This document shows positions 11,906 through 24,836 of a DNA stretch of 64,000 nt, in pieces (position 1 is the stretch's first letter; every line of letters starts with the position of its first letter). The stretch spans positions 19,996,938 to 20,060,937 of the forward strand of contig CM046295.1 of the NCBI GenBank assembly GCA_025267735.1, read 5' to 3'. The translations under genes and the position numbers were made by a program. The DNA is from Mactra quadrangularis. Its lineage: Eukaryota; Mollusca; Bivalvia; Venerida; Mactridae. Below the pieces are notes generated by a model, which saw only the letters and a program-made list of their open reading frames with translations, had not been told where the DNA came from and ran no database searches.

Positions 11906-14900
11906 CTAGTGACGAGGGATTCGTAATTCTTCATAACCGTCAGGATCAGCTTGATCATTTTCATAGATAGCATTTGCATGTATTCCTGGATCTTTCTTAT
12001 TGTCCTTTGTATGTCTTCTGTAATAGATAAAATAGTCGTTTGTAATTGTATCTATATATTGGACAGGATATATTTATATTTTTAGGTTTATTCATTTCTT
12101 AACTTATAAAGACTCCGAAGTTGCCATAAATGAAGATAAGATGCTTGCAAGGATATAAACAGAAGATTGAATCAATTTTGAAATAAATTCAAATTTAAGA
12201 ATTAAATGAATAAATTATAAAAAATGGCTTACCGTGCCCACACTAACCATATAACATTATTCAAAGCAATAATTATCACAAAGGCAGCAATAATTCCACC
12301 AATTATTTCTCCAGTATAACATGATGGCTGTGGTTCTGTTAACATATTTAATAACATGATTGTAAAATTCTGCGTATTTTTGCCATATAAATTAAACATC
12401 AGAATCCAAAGAATTATATGAACAGAACATAATGTATTACTTTATAACAAATATCAACGTAATTAACATAAGACAATCTTTATATGTAGTGACTCCTCTA
12501 ACATTTTACTCATCATAATGGTATTCCTAACAATGATTTGTTAGACTTTTGGAGACTAAATTCTTATCTTATTGTACTCAAAATGTAACATCCCACATTT
12601 AGAAAATGTCTAAATGATTCGCTCGTGTATTTTTATCATCAATAAGAAACAATGCTTTTTTACACTTGAAATGGAAATTTACCTAGAATGTACGTATAGT
12701 ACATTAAACCGTATTTCAGAATGTTTTCTCTCATTTAAGCGATCAATTATTAAACTCATGTTCAAGAGACTGGGTTTCAAATAAAGACCGAATCTCTAAA
12801 ACTAGACCTAATACCATACATCATAGTTAGTGACTCATAACCGCTCTACTCTATACAGAGTTAAACTGTAGAATGGGCGTATACGTATTTCATGACTAAA
12901 CTTGATGAAGGCTTGAAGGTAGTGCCATGCTATTGAACCAAAGACATTGAGATTCGTAATATAGCGCTCCCAAATGAACTTTACAGGACAGGTCACTTAT
13001 TTAAAGAAAGGAAACAAAGTCTTGCTATAAAATTGCTATACAATGCCAATACTAACCTTCCTCGCAACCATTGATGCATCCTAGTGCACACAACCCAGTT
13101 GTTTGAGAACATGTATTGTTTATACAGTCTTGTCGTTTACATTCTATGTCACATACGTATCCATGGAAACCAGCAATACAATTGTTGCATGCACCATTAT
13201 TTTGACCACACATGTTGTCTTCACAATTAGTAGGACATGTTTCAGTGCACGTCTGACCATAGTACCCCGTTTTACAAGAAATGCAATGTCCAAGTTCACG
13301 GCTACATTCTCCGTTCAAACAATTTTCAGGACAATTGTCTTCACACAGGCTGCCGAAGTATCCAACCTTACAAGAGATACATCGTTTATCTTCTTGAGCA
13401 CATTGACCATTCAAACAAGTCGTTGGACATGGTGTATCGCATTTGTCACCGTAATACTTTATTTCTTTGCAAGCTACACAATTTCCTGTTTCCTTATCGC
13501 ATGCACCAGCACAATTACTGGGACAAGATTCCCCACACGAATCTCCATAGAAACCAGATTTACATTTAGAACATGAGGTTGTCGACTCGCATATCTCACA
13601 ATTATTGTAATAAACACAGCATTTATCTCCAGAGTATCCAGGCCTACATCCTTGTGAACATACAGAAGTATGTCTATCACACACTGAGTTCGTGCAACCA
13701 GTTGAACATGACTTGTCACATAGTTCACCAAACATGCCATTGACGCATTCAATGCATATACCTGTTGATCGATCACAAACACCATTCAGACAATTATAAC
13801 ACTGATTGTTACAGTTTTCTCCGTAATAACCTGGTTTACATTTGTCACACCTCTCTCTCTCGAAGTTACCTTTGCATCCATATGTACATACGCCATCATT
13901 TCTTTGACATGTGTCGTAGTTGCAGTTAACTGGGCAATCTATATCACAGTTGTCACCGTATTTTCCATCTTTACATCGGTCACATTGTGGCCCATCCAGG
14001 TTTTCATCCGCACAAGTGGTACAATCACCATTGCTTTCACATATTCTATCATTACAAATACCAGGACATGGTATATCACAATTGTTACCATACCAAGTAG
14101 TAGCACAAACGTTACATTTATTTCCAATCCAGTTACTACTTGTACAGCCGAGTAAACAACTACCTGTTGATTTGTCACATATGTTCTGCGCACAGTTTGC
14201 TGGACAAGGAGTTGAACAATTGGTTATTCCAGTACCGTTATAGAAACCATCAGCACATAGGTAACATATCTGATAATCTGGGTTCTGGCTAGATCCAAAT
14301 TCACGTGCACATATTGTACAGTACAAAGGACAGAAAATCCAACATCTGCCACTATAATAACCATCCATACATCCATATGTACATCTCCAACCAGATCTTT
14401 GATCCTCACAAATATCCAACAGATCTCTTGTTCCATCAACAGGGTTACTTTTACAACAATCACAAGTTTTCTCTGTCATACAAGCGGGGTATTGAGCAAT
14501 AACAATACCTAAACAAGACAAAACATAAACATAATAAGCTTAAAAACACTAAACTATTATAGCTAAAGCACATAAAAAATGTGTGTTGTTACTGAATTTT
14601 TAGAGGTTATAATCATTATTAAACAGTTATTGTATAATAAAGATTCAGAGTTGAGGTACTAGTATTAATATATATATAAAGTAATAAAAACACTTATATT
14701 TTAGATGCTAACTGCTTTATATTAAGAGAACAAGCACAGAGAATAAAATGGACACTCGTTTTATGTATTGATTTTAGAAATTAAGTATTTAATTCGACCA
14801 CCAACAGATCTTTCCAAGAAAAACCTTTTGACTGAATAAACTAACCTTTCCATTACTTGACGGATAACTCAGCACTGATTGACACTAACCTAATATTCTC

Positions 14901-15199
14901 TATCACATTCACTGTCGCTAAATTATTATCACATGGTAGTTGATGTCAATATTTTATTTATGATAGTTCATTTAGTTTCATTTTTATTGCTTTTACACCG
15001 CTTATGTAAGCTTTCCTGGATTTCAATAATGACACTTTCTGTAGCGCCCGATTAAATCAACGTTTTCGGAAGATGCATTAACTAGAAATTAAAACTTAAA
15101 TCTACACTATATAATAACGTTTTAATTTAAAACAACAAACTATTACTTACCAGAATAAATGTAGCACACACACAACAATACTATTGTTAGCAACATCAT
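11906..15199 (-). CDS. Locus 3: intact multi-EGF type I receptor with hemITAM-like tail
   Basis: The predicted protein has 571 residues. Exons, on the minus strand: 15199-15151 (signal peptide MMLLTIVLLCVCYIYS), 14508-13057 (ectodomain), 12335-12233 (transmembrane), 12017-11906 (tail, TAG). All boundaries are GT-AG and all phases agree. Ectodomain residues about 17-500 begin with a cysteine cap (CMTEKTCDCC) and continue with about 15 EGF/laminin-type repeats of the form C-x-x-C-x(4)-G-[YF]-[YF]-G-x-x-C. They include a module with vicinal cysteines (GDKCCVYYNNCEIC) and the N-glycosylation sites NGT, NCS and NNT. Residues 511-533 form the membrane span (class alpha, with an Asn-Asn pair). The basic tail carries Y553 (YEND) and Y563 (DGYEEL). 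The closest known families are MEGF10/11, Draper, CED-1 and SREC, which are engulfment and scavenger receptors. That role is inferred here. The N-terminal cap is not a recognisable full EMI domain. The 5' half resembles locus 4 and the 3' half locus 9. Confidence 0.9.
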
Positions 15200-16124
15200 C
15201 TTTAGTTTGTTTAGATTTCACTAAAACTGAAAATATTTAAATCAATAATTAGTTGACATTTTTCAAAATCATGTGATTCACCATTCTGAGTACAGTTCAG
15301 AACATAAAATCTAACACTGTTAATAAAATTTATTAGACTAGAACTTCCTGGTTTGATTATTTTGAATGATTTTTAAATGAGCTAATTTAAAGTTTTTACG
15401 CTATCCATTTACTGTAAGTATTTAGTACATTAAATGAGCATTTGAATGAAGATGAGCGGTAATAAAATTTATTGCAATACAATGTATTATATTTAAAGCA
15501 TAAACGTAAAAATAGTAAGTATTTAAAAATTAGGAGACTTAGAAAAGTTAATGAATGTATTTAATGCACACTGTACAATTGACAAATTATTGCACTGATT
15601 CTTTATATTTTAACTCTTATATGATGTATGTTAAACCACATTAAATTAGTACAATATATAAATAAACCATAAAATACGTAATGACTCAGATTTTTGTGTC
15701 AATTGTTAGTTAACAAATTTTTTGTTACACGACAGAGCACTTTGTATTAATAAACCAACAACATATTTAAAATAAAATAAAAATACGATTAACCCTGTGT
15801 TAACTTTATAATATCAAATACAGTTGATATTCACATTTTGCCAGTAATCACATATGATAGAAAACCTTCATAAACCCCTTTTATAGTATTTATTCCTACC
15901 ACTAAAACCCCTAGAAACGTGAACAACTCATGACAATTTACCACCATAATAGTAGTAATTTTATAGCAAATAAATAATTCATACAATTAAATGCAAACTT
16001 TAATAGCTTTAGAAATGTTATATTTAAGATGAAATATGAGAGCGTATGGCTTTTACAGTTTTTTTCATACTTCAAAATGCGAGAAGGGTATTGGGGCAAG
16101 TAGTATTGATAAAAATTAACTTAC

Positions 16125-16249
16125 CAGTCAGATTAATCCACTTCAAATGTTTAACATTCTTTGACGAGTGTTAAGATCAAACTGGCTATTCAATTTGTAA
16201 GAACATACTCGGATATATATACTTATTACATACGAACTTCAACCGGAAG
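16125..16249 (-). promoter_or_regulatory. Promoter and non-coding exon of locus 3
   Basis: On the minus strand the order is: an ETS-like CTTCCGG (complement of 16243-16249), a TATATATA stretch (about 16213-16220), then a non-coding exon ending AGTGGATTAATCTGACTG with a GTAAGT donor at 16124. The same exon end and donor occur upstream of locus 4 at 30389, and a diverged form at 50.93-50.99 kb. The matching acceptor is TATTTTCAG, just before the signal-peptide exon. Confidence 0.5.
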
Positions 16250-18197
16250 ATTTAAACAAAGTATTGATTTTAAATGTGGATATTGAAACTATAGATGTAT
16301 AAACTCCAGGAAATTCAAAACTTCATCTGTACATCTTCAACTGATAAATAAACTTTGTTCATGAGGTACATAACAATAGATTGGAGTGAATTTAAACAAT
16401 CCACATTAACTTCAAACTTTACTTTAACTGCTCGTCTTCATACTTTCTGTTTTAACATACACTACCTTGGTACGTACGTGTTGAAACAATGTGTTTGTTT
16501 CATATTCTGAAATAGGGTTTTAATCTACAGAATGTGATACCTTTCAATAAATTATGACTGTAAAGACTGGTTCCATCACATGTCAGCTCTTCTTATGGAA
16601 GGCTATGTGAATACTAGTCAAAAAGTGTTAAGGACAGTTGGAAAGACTATTAATCAATCATGACAACTTTTCATCGAGATAGGTGGCTCATTTTGAAGTG
16701 TAAAAGAATATTGGGAAATAAATGTGGCAATGGGAATATAAGTCATTAATCATAGTCATTAAATCCCCATCCCCCAAAAATAGTGGCTTTTTCACAAAGT
16801 CTTACGCTAAAATCATCGTCAGTCAAAGGAGGTAACATTTATAGATCAGTCATTTTTGGCCGATTGATTCCAAATATTATTGAATTATGTAGAATATAGT
16901 ATACCTTTGAATATCATATCACAGTTATGTGTATTATTTTCTGTCCTGTCTTTAAACTGCAAAATTAATGAAATTGACTAACGATAACTCTTTTTACAAG
17001 ACTTTTGTGAAGATGTGCACATGCGCACAGCGCATGAATTGCCTTAACAACCTCGTGTTCTGATTCAAATTTGCAACCTGAGCAATTCAATTCACATCCA
17101 TCATTGTTATCACAATTTTATCTTTACAATATTCATGAAAAGTAGAGGTGGCATAGTCAAAGTAGGGGTGCGTAGATGGACTCATCGACGCCATGTTTCA
17201 TCAGGTTACCTGTTTTTATTACCAGGAAATACCATTATCAATATATGAACGAGTTTCATTTGCAAAAATGTTGCAATATAAGACCAGAAAAAATCAAAAC
17301 TAATTGTAAAATGTTTTATTCTTTGTAAAAATTTGCATTTGTTGAAAAAATGCAAACTTATCTTCCCTACTTTAGATTAGCTACCGGAATTTGGACGGAA
17401 CATGTTCTCGAATATTTCGGTTTGCTAATAAATTAAATATAGTTCCTAGGTGACCAAATAGACATGAAAAATTCTTAATTCTACAATAAAAAGGCTATTT
17501 TACGTGGTCAGTTGGAAAATGTCCAGGAGAGCTCCTGTTTATTAGATGTATTTTATATGTCCGGAAGGTTCCGCACAATGAATCAACCGCGCCAAAATGT
17601 TTAACATATCATTAGCAGGGCACGCTAAAAGGTGATAATGGATAAATTTCAAGGCAATCTATAAATATAAAAACGCTGACACATCATGTATTGCGTGAAT
17701 GTTTAACTAACGGAGGAAATGTCATACACGGCTAAACGGTGATTTCAAGCATTTTTGGAATTGCTAATACTTGAACATTTAACAAACGACTTTTTCAAGG
17801 AGCGATAAACGAGCATTTCTATCAACCTTTTTCCACAAGCATACAGTTCTGTTCTTACGTAAAATGTTATAACAATCTTCAACTTGATTTGATTCTTACT
17901 TTTAGTTGCAACGAACACATTTAATTAAATTGTCACAAATATTTTAGTTTTGCTTACAAAATATATGAACATAGCTCATTTTATGTTAAAAGCAGACGCT
18001 ATCAAATACCAGTCCAACTCACTTTCAGTTAGTATTTGATTATAATATTTGTTAGCAGGTCTCGACAAATAATTCATGTGCTTCATAGACTTTGTTAAAA
18101 ATCGGAGCGAAAAAAGTGTGATATTTTTTATGAATTTCGCTATGATGTCAGAAACTATACAGTTTTCTTTTTTTTTATTTAATTGAGTTTAAAGTCG

Positions 18198-18400
18198 TAT
18201 TCAACACATATTTTGGCTATATATACGTCGGCCATCTCTTCCCACTATAGGTTTCCTGAACACTTTTCTATCACTAGCAATAACTTACCCTTCCATGAGG
18301 CCGACAACTTTTGTAAAGGGTATGACTTACCGCGACCGGGCTCGAACCCGCGATCTCCGGATTCGAAGTCAGACATGCTAACCACTACGCCACGGCCGCT
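18198..18400 (-). repeat. SINE family B (tRNA-Arg-like head)
   Basis: Read on the minus strand the head is GCGGCCGTGGCGTAGTGGTT and onward, with a GTCTGACTTCGAATC anticodon-arm region and a GGGTTCGAGCC B box. These resemble tRNA-Arg(TCG). The seven-base acceptor arm can pair with CGGTCGC with one G-T pair. A body of about 130 nt follows and is shared with the copy at 25525-25728. The shared body shows it is a SINE and not a tRNA gene. Confidence 0.75.
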
Positions 18401-19997
18401 ATATATATTACTATATATTAACAACATCATATTAAATAACTTTATTATACTTACATGTATAATATACGATTGTTTTGTGTAGGTTAGTAAGTGACATAAA
18501 GTGCAAAATACGATTACATCATCACAATTTTCATTTAGCACAGAAATACTTTGAGTCGTACTCATCAATTTTTTCGAAATTTAAGACGATTATTAAATTA
18601 TTTTGAATATTATTATATTTGCCTGAAAATGTTCAATTTGTACTAAACTATAGATCTACATCAGTTTAATGAAGGACGAGGTCCGGTATTTACATTGGGC
18701 TTGTTCCTAGGTACTAATTGATGCAGACTTTAATATAATGATTAACTTTATAGAATATATTTGTTTTAAGTATTGAACAAAACATAATGCTTTCTCATAG
18801 TTAACTTGAAATCATCATTTTTTAAAGAAATTATACTGACATTAGTAGAATGCACCATTGTATGAAAAACATGAGGTTCCGAAGTGATCTATGTATTGAA
18901 ATTTAAAACAATATAGATAAAGAATAAGCCAATAAACAAACAAACTGGTGATATGTTGATTTGTTAAAGTTGCGACGTTAACAGAGAACATTTTATGATG
19001 TTAAGTCTGAAGAATTGTAATAATGTCTGAACTGCTGCCATTGCAAATTAGTAACATTTTATGTGTTGGCACGGCGTTAAACTCATTATAAAAATCGTCC
19101 ATGGTACATTCCAGTTTTTGTGGAGGTTGACTAATCCATTGCTGCGAAATGGTATATACACTCTTAAGTCAGATGCGTTTTACCTCAATCATATACATCT
19201 TACTTCTCAATATGGAGTTATTGTTTTGAAGGACAAAACGTTGATATTTCTATGATACCTGTGGATATTCAACCGGGGTGGTTATAACCTTGTATGAAAT
19301 TTTACAATAATTTCGACATTCTCCATTATAAGATGTACGGATAATTAACCGGCCTAGTGAAAGGGTGTGTATGCATTCGTTATTGTCATAAATACAGGGA
19401 AATAAGGTTTGATGAGCGGAGCAATTATTTCTTTTGGAGGAAACTAGCAATATTCAGTGAAATGTCTTTGTTTGGACACGGGATTAGACCAAACAATAAT
19501 AAAAGTTTTGTATTATAAGCTCAGTTCAATTTTCTGGATTAGCTCCACATCATTTGCATCATTTTCTCTTTTCTAATTGTAGCGTTTTCCCTACTCAATT
19601 TTTATCGTTTCTCCACCACACTTTGTAATTTTTCTCCTCCCTATGTCTAGCATTAGCTCCTTTGTTTCTGTAGTATTAACTCCACCTGAGTTGTCGCGAT
19701 GTCTACACTCCTTTTGAAATATCAGCTCACAAGGAAACAAGGAAAATAATTAGACATTGTTATCAATACCATCTTTTATATTTTGATATACACTGTGCCT
19801 TGATACTTGAACCATCCTTAAGATACTAAAGATTGTTGACGTACACTTTAATGGCTGCATCCTATTTCCATTGATGTAAGTCCCATGATAATAAATTTGT
19901 CCACTTTAATACTTGTGAATAATGTCCTTGTTTTTAAATTTGTGTAATAAGTATAGGTCAATGTTCTGTATAGGATAGTCAAGGTTAAGCCATGACC

Positions 19998-22197
19998 AAT
20001 CTCCGTAAACAGAGATCCTGTTCTACTCGCGTTGTCGTACTGGATCTCTACTTAGTCAATGCAAGGTCACGTCGAGATGAACTTTGTGTCGACCAATCAA
20101 TGCGTAGCTTTCATCTAGACAAAAACACTATTAATTACATTTTGATTTCGTAATTTCTATTTTTAGACCAAGGTTTGCATGCAAATTTAACAGCGGTATT
20201 ATTCACAGTCTGCGATTGGGTGGCTCATTTCAAATTGCGTGACGTAGACGATGTAAACAAGTTACGTATCATATCAATTTCGTCATGAATATTATGATGA
20301 GAAACGGTCACCTGAGCGTGACCTTCGTTTGGAAAAGACCAGATCTAAATTAGCTAGTATGCGAGCGGTAAAATTTTAGATCGGGTTTTAATCAGATTGA
20401 GCCATGACATAACCGATTGTCATCTTAAAGCATCTTGTTCCTGAAGATAGTTATTATTCTTGATTTTTTTTTCATATTACCTTTCATGGTATGTAATTCT
20501 GTTAAAACATTTTATAAGCTTATAAATAAGTTGACTCTTAAATGTCTTTGTTGAGAGCGAAACTTTAATCTTATGTAAATGGTAGATTTAGGCAAAGAAA
20601 AGCAATGTTTAATTTTCTAGGTAAATCGTCAAAGAAGAGTAAGTGTTAATAGCTTCCAACAAAAGTTTTCTCATGTTGAACACATTGCCGAGTTTACAAG
20701 CAGTAAATGAGAAAAGCTAATCTCAGCTTTTTTTAATTCCTTCAATGTAGTTATTGTCGACACCTACCCACCATATAGACAATGACTGACTAAACCGTAC
20801 ACTACAATAATTAACCCGATGGTTTTAAACGTTCATCCATATCTAAATATTAGTTAGTCATGTATTATATTACGGATATTCTTAACATAAAACTCATCTG
20901 ACATACCAACTTTTTTTTAAACATTTGCAAACGGGCATATAAGTTTATATCGCAATTATGCAGTTATTTGATCTAAATTACCTAACGTTAAATATGTAGT
21001 CTCGGAAATTTAGGGACTTCGTATAAATCAACTTATAAAACCCCATTAAGCTCCACTGTATATCATATTATATCTTATAACTTTATATTCAATGATGGTC
21101 AAAGCTGCTAAAACATATTTCACTCTGCAAAGACAGTAACAAAATAACGATAAAATGATTTGTGATTTATAAATGAACTACACAAGATAATTGACAAACA
21201 TGAAATAGATTAACCAAAATAAATAATAAAATCACTTTTCAAGATTTGGACTAATGCCGGATTTCATTAACAAAATTGTTACTGTTTACGAATTACATGT
21301 AACACAATAATATTAATATCATTCTGTCATAGACAAAGCCTGCACTGGCACTTGGTTAAGATTTCGAATTCCCACTAGCCACACTGATTAGTTTATTTGA
21401 GCTAGTTCAAATATCTGAAAATTGTTTACTCAATCAAGTTGTTATCTTCCCTGTGAAGATCCTGTTTAGTATAATTTTGTGAAGAAGAACTTTCGAGGGA
21501 AGGTTGTTTACAGGAATATAAATTTCAAGTACATAACTTATGATAAGTGGACAGATGTCCTCTCAATGATCAAATCTTGGAAAGGATAGAATCATCATTC
21601 ACGGAATAAATAGATTGATAAAGATTATTTTAAAATAGAATTCTTGGAAATTGTGTTTATGACCATCAGCGCAAAACTAGCTTAGATGTTTCTTAATCAC
21701 ATGCTATTAGACTATTTTTACACTGACACTTTGATGTTTCAGCTCAAAAGTAGTGTACATGCTTCTTCAATTACTTGATATTAGACTTGTTTTACACCAA
21801 TCCGATTAAAACCCGATCTATAATTCTCTGCTTACATACTCGCTAATTTAGATCTGGCTGTTTTGCTACGGATTTGGATTAGGATTACGTTCAGGTGACC
21901 TTTCCTCATTATAATATTCATGAGACAATAATTATATTCCGTAACATATTTACATCGTCTACGTCACACAATTTCAAAAGAGCCGTCCAGTCACATCCTG
22001 TGAATAACACCACCGTCAATTGAGCTCGCAAACCTTGGTCTTAAGATAGAAATTACGAAATAAAGATGCTATTAGTGTTTCGTCTAGATGAATGCTATGA
22101 GTTAATTGGTCGACACAAAGGTAATCCCAACGTGACTCTCGACGCGAACCTTAGAGATAATGTATGACCGTGGTATTTCAATCTGTTTACGGAGATT
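19998..22197. repeat. Inverted repeat, arms of about 400 nt around 1.4 kb
   Basis: The left arm is 19998-20404 and the right arm 21797-22197, in opposite orientation. Shared blocks in order include ATCTCCGTAAACAG, GTGTCGACCAAT, TTTCGTAATTTCTAT, AGACCAAGGTTTGC, TGACGTAGACGATGTAAA, CAGATCTAAATTAG and AGATCGGGTTTTAATC. I judge identity at about three quarters by eye. The spacer has no coding potential. It could be two opposed copies of one repeat or a foldback element. I see no target duplication. Confidence 0.7.
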
Positions 22198-23030
22198 TTG
22201 TTACACTGATCTATCTATGTTTCATCTCACAGCCAATATTCATGTTTTTATTTAGTTTTGCGTTAATTTTTTTATGCACTACCTATGATCTGTCCCTGCT
22301 TTACATGCATCTACTGGCCTTCATTTAATATTTCGATTTACAGTGTAGTTCAAAGACGATATTTTGGAGGATTATTATAGACTAATAGCCAATTTCAGAA
22401 CACTAATTACAATATTACTTTTGTATTTTAACCAATTGTTCATAATTTACATTCACAACTAGCTATATGTGCTTTGTGATTAACTGACAAAATTGTAACA
22501 GGGGACTTAGAAACCAAGTTTCCATGGAATAATATTGTTACACGTACATTAAGACTTTGGCAAGAAATATTGGTTACCGTATAGGACTGGTAAAATCGAA
22601 TTCAGTATTAAAGAAAGTGTATGCAGCAACCTTCAAATCATGTAAGTTCAAAGGTTGTTAAGCCACTATGGCGGTGACGGAGTGTGAAATAACAGGCAAG
22701 CCAATCAACTGGAATTAATATTTACTATATGAATTTCCTGTTGATAAAGTCAACTTTGTTAGCCCGCTCTTGAAGGATGCCGAAGAATTGGCCTAGATGC
22801 ATTTCTCGTGACTACAAATATAGAAAATTTGTACATTCCATCATTTGCAATTTTAGTCAACCTTATAGTTAAATATGGTTTATATTTTATTTCACTTAAC
22901 AAAATTTTACTTCCCGTAGAACTTACGTTATTTTACTTTGTAAACAGGAAATTTGACACTAATGTTAAGAGTTTGTATAGGAAAACAGGACACTAATTAT
23001 TTGTATATAGTAATTAAGATTTGTATCCGT

Positions 23031-23210
23031 TAAGACATTTAAGACAAATTACTAAGCGCATACTTCCGTCACGAGCAACTAGTAGGAGGAAGAAAGACCG
23101 AAGAAATTATATCATGACCAAACTCGACGAAAGTGTGCCCGTGTGAAAATCGAACCCATGACATTTTGATGAATATCTTACATGTTACTGATTAAATTAG
23201 CCTGACAGGC
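23031..23210 (-). repeat. SINE family A fragment
   Basis: The fragment has a diverged ACTAAGCGCATACTTCCGTCA body and a GAAAATCGAACCCATGAC B box region, ending in TTAGCCTGACAGGC at the head. The tail is missing. Confidence 0.5.
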
Positions 23211-23884
23211 TTTCATAACTTTTATCTCTTTATATGTATCTGGATTCTTCATTGTTTACTAACCAATTGGTTATTCACTTTATTGCGTCGCCAAACCAAA
23301 TTTCAAACTGAACAATTTTTTATTGTTATTTGTTTGAACACAACAATCTCCACTCCGATTTATTTAATTTCACAAAATAAAACTTACGATACAATACGTC
23401 GTATGTCAATTTAATAAATTTATTGAAGAAGGCAGTGGTATGTTGACAACTATTGGTATTCCTTCATTTAGATTTCAATCCAACAATGCTATACAGTTAA
23501 CTATTTACTATTTTTTATTCAAATTTGTTTTCATTTTCAGGAAGTCCATACTTTACTTATGTAGGAAATGAAACTGTATCCTTCAATGTGCAGTTTTTAT
23601 CGAATGAAGTTCATTTTAAAGTCGACCATATTGATTGGGACAATCACCATTTCATAATCAATATCAATATCATGATTCTGTTACTCAATTCTGTCTACTT
23701 ATGTATTTTCTGAATACAATTTAGGTAATACAAATATATATTGTGTATTACTTTAAGACTCACTTAATTAATAATCATTGAGTTATCAGTTCATACATAT
23801 GGAATCTGGTAAAGCCGATAAAAACACATTAATCAGAAAATACACACTACATATAATAAACAAGCTAAAGTATAACAAAAGGCA

Positions 23885-24140
23885 ACACGAAAGTCTACTG
23901 ATCGATGTTTCTTGGGTTCCATTCCCTGGCGGTGCATAATTTTGAGGCTTTTGATCACGAGTTCATTTTCACTCCTACCACTGATTCAAATTTTGTATTG
24001 CTGTTGACACTCACTTACGGCAGGATATGCCTAGTAACTGGTTAACATTTGATTCCAGATTTAGCCTTTCCGGAAACAGTGCGTAGATTGACTGACTGTC
24101 GTGAATTATAATATACAATGTGTTGTTACCCTACCAAGCA
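23885..24140 (+). repeat. SINE family A, diverged copy
   Basis: From left to right: the GTCTACTGATCGATG head, GGGTTCCATTCCC as a decayed B box, TGACACTCACTTACGG body, TTTAGCCTTTCC and the CAATGTGTTGTTACCCTACC end. All match family A in order. Confidence 0.55.
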
Positions 24141-24183
24141 TTAAATATGAGGAAATATAAACAATTAGTGAAAACAAACTTAC

Positions 24184-24836
24184 CACAATTAAAGCAGCAT
24201 ATCGACACAACAACCAAATTTCGCCACATCATTTTCAGCTTGTGTAATTTTTGAATTTGCTGAAGACAGCGATGACATAAGATATGCAAGAGTTAAAAAC
24301 ATATTTCAAAGCCACTATGAGGTCCTGATACATGCGCAGTTTTGATTAGACGTGTTGATTTTTCGTTTTTATCCGAAAGTAGGAGTTTGATATATTCATG
24401 TTTTTTAGATGTGGTTGTTGTTGAGAGAGGGTGTAATGTGTTGACAAGAGACTTGTAGTGGAATATAATGGAACTTGATTTGTGACAATTGTTGAAATGT
24501 ATAAGTATTTTTTGAAAGTGTGATGATATTTTAGATTCATTGTACCACGAATGTTTAGTTTTGTTTTGAGTGTTTGTACAATTATCTAATAAGTTTACAA
24601 ATATTAAGTTCGTAGTTCCGACTATTGTCTCACAGACGTTCTTGTTCTGGACAATTAAACGCGAGCAATCATTAAAAAAGACTACTGTTTAATATAAAAA
24701 ACTTACCTTACTTACTTTGTGGCTAAACTAATTCCATTCGTTAATTTTCTGTTTTCAGTGTATAAATCCAACCAATCTTAAACTTTGAGTACAACTATTA
24801 AAAACACATGTCAACTACTGATTTTCAATCCGGAAG
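24184..24836 (-). pseudogene. Relic of a family gene: first exon and promoter only
   Basis: On the minus strand 24232-24184 is a perfect 49-nt signal-peptide exon with two ATGs (MMWRNLVVVSICCFNC) and a GTAAGT donor in the family phase. An ETS-like CCGGAAG lies at 24830-24836 on the plus strand, in the orientation and roughly at the distance expected for a minus-strand family promoter. No ectodomain, membrane or tail exon lies downstream (below 24184); a SINE copy does. The rest of the gene has been deleted. Confidence 0.6.

Noticed and set aside
13103..13576. Long open frame on the plus strand opposite locus 3 (and similar ones opposite loci 4, 5 and 9)
   Set aside because: These are antisense shadows of cysteine-rich repeats: TGT and TGC codons read in reverse give few stops. 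They have no independent start context or splice signals.
18330..18400. tRNA-Arg-like sequence
   Set aside because: The fold is tRNA-like, but a body of about 130 nt follows it and is shared with the copy at 25.5 kb. It is the head of a SINE.
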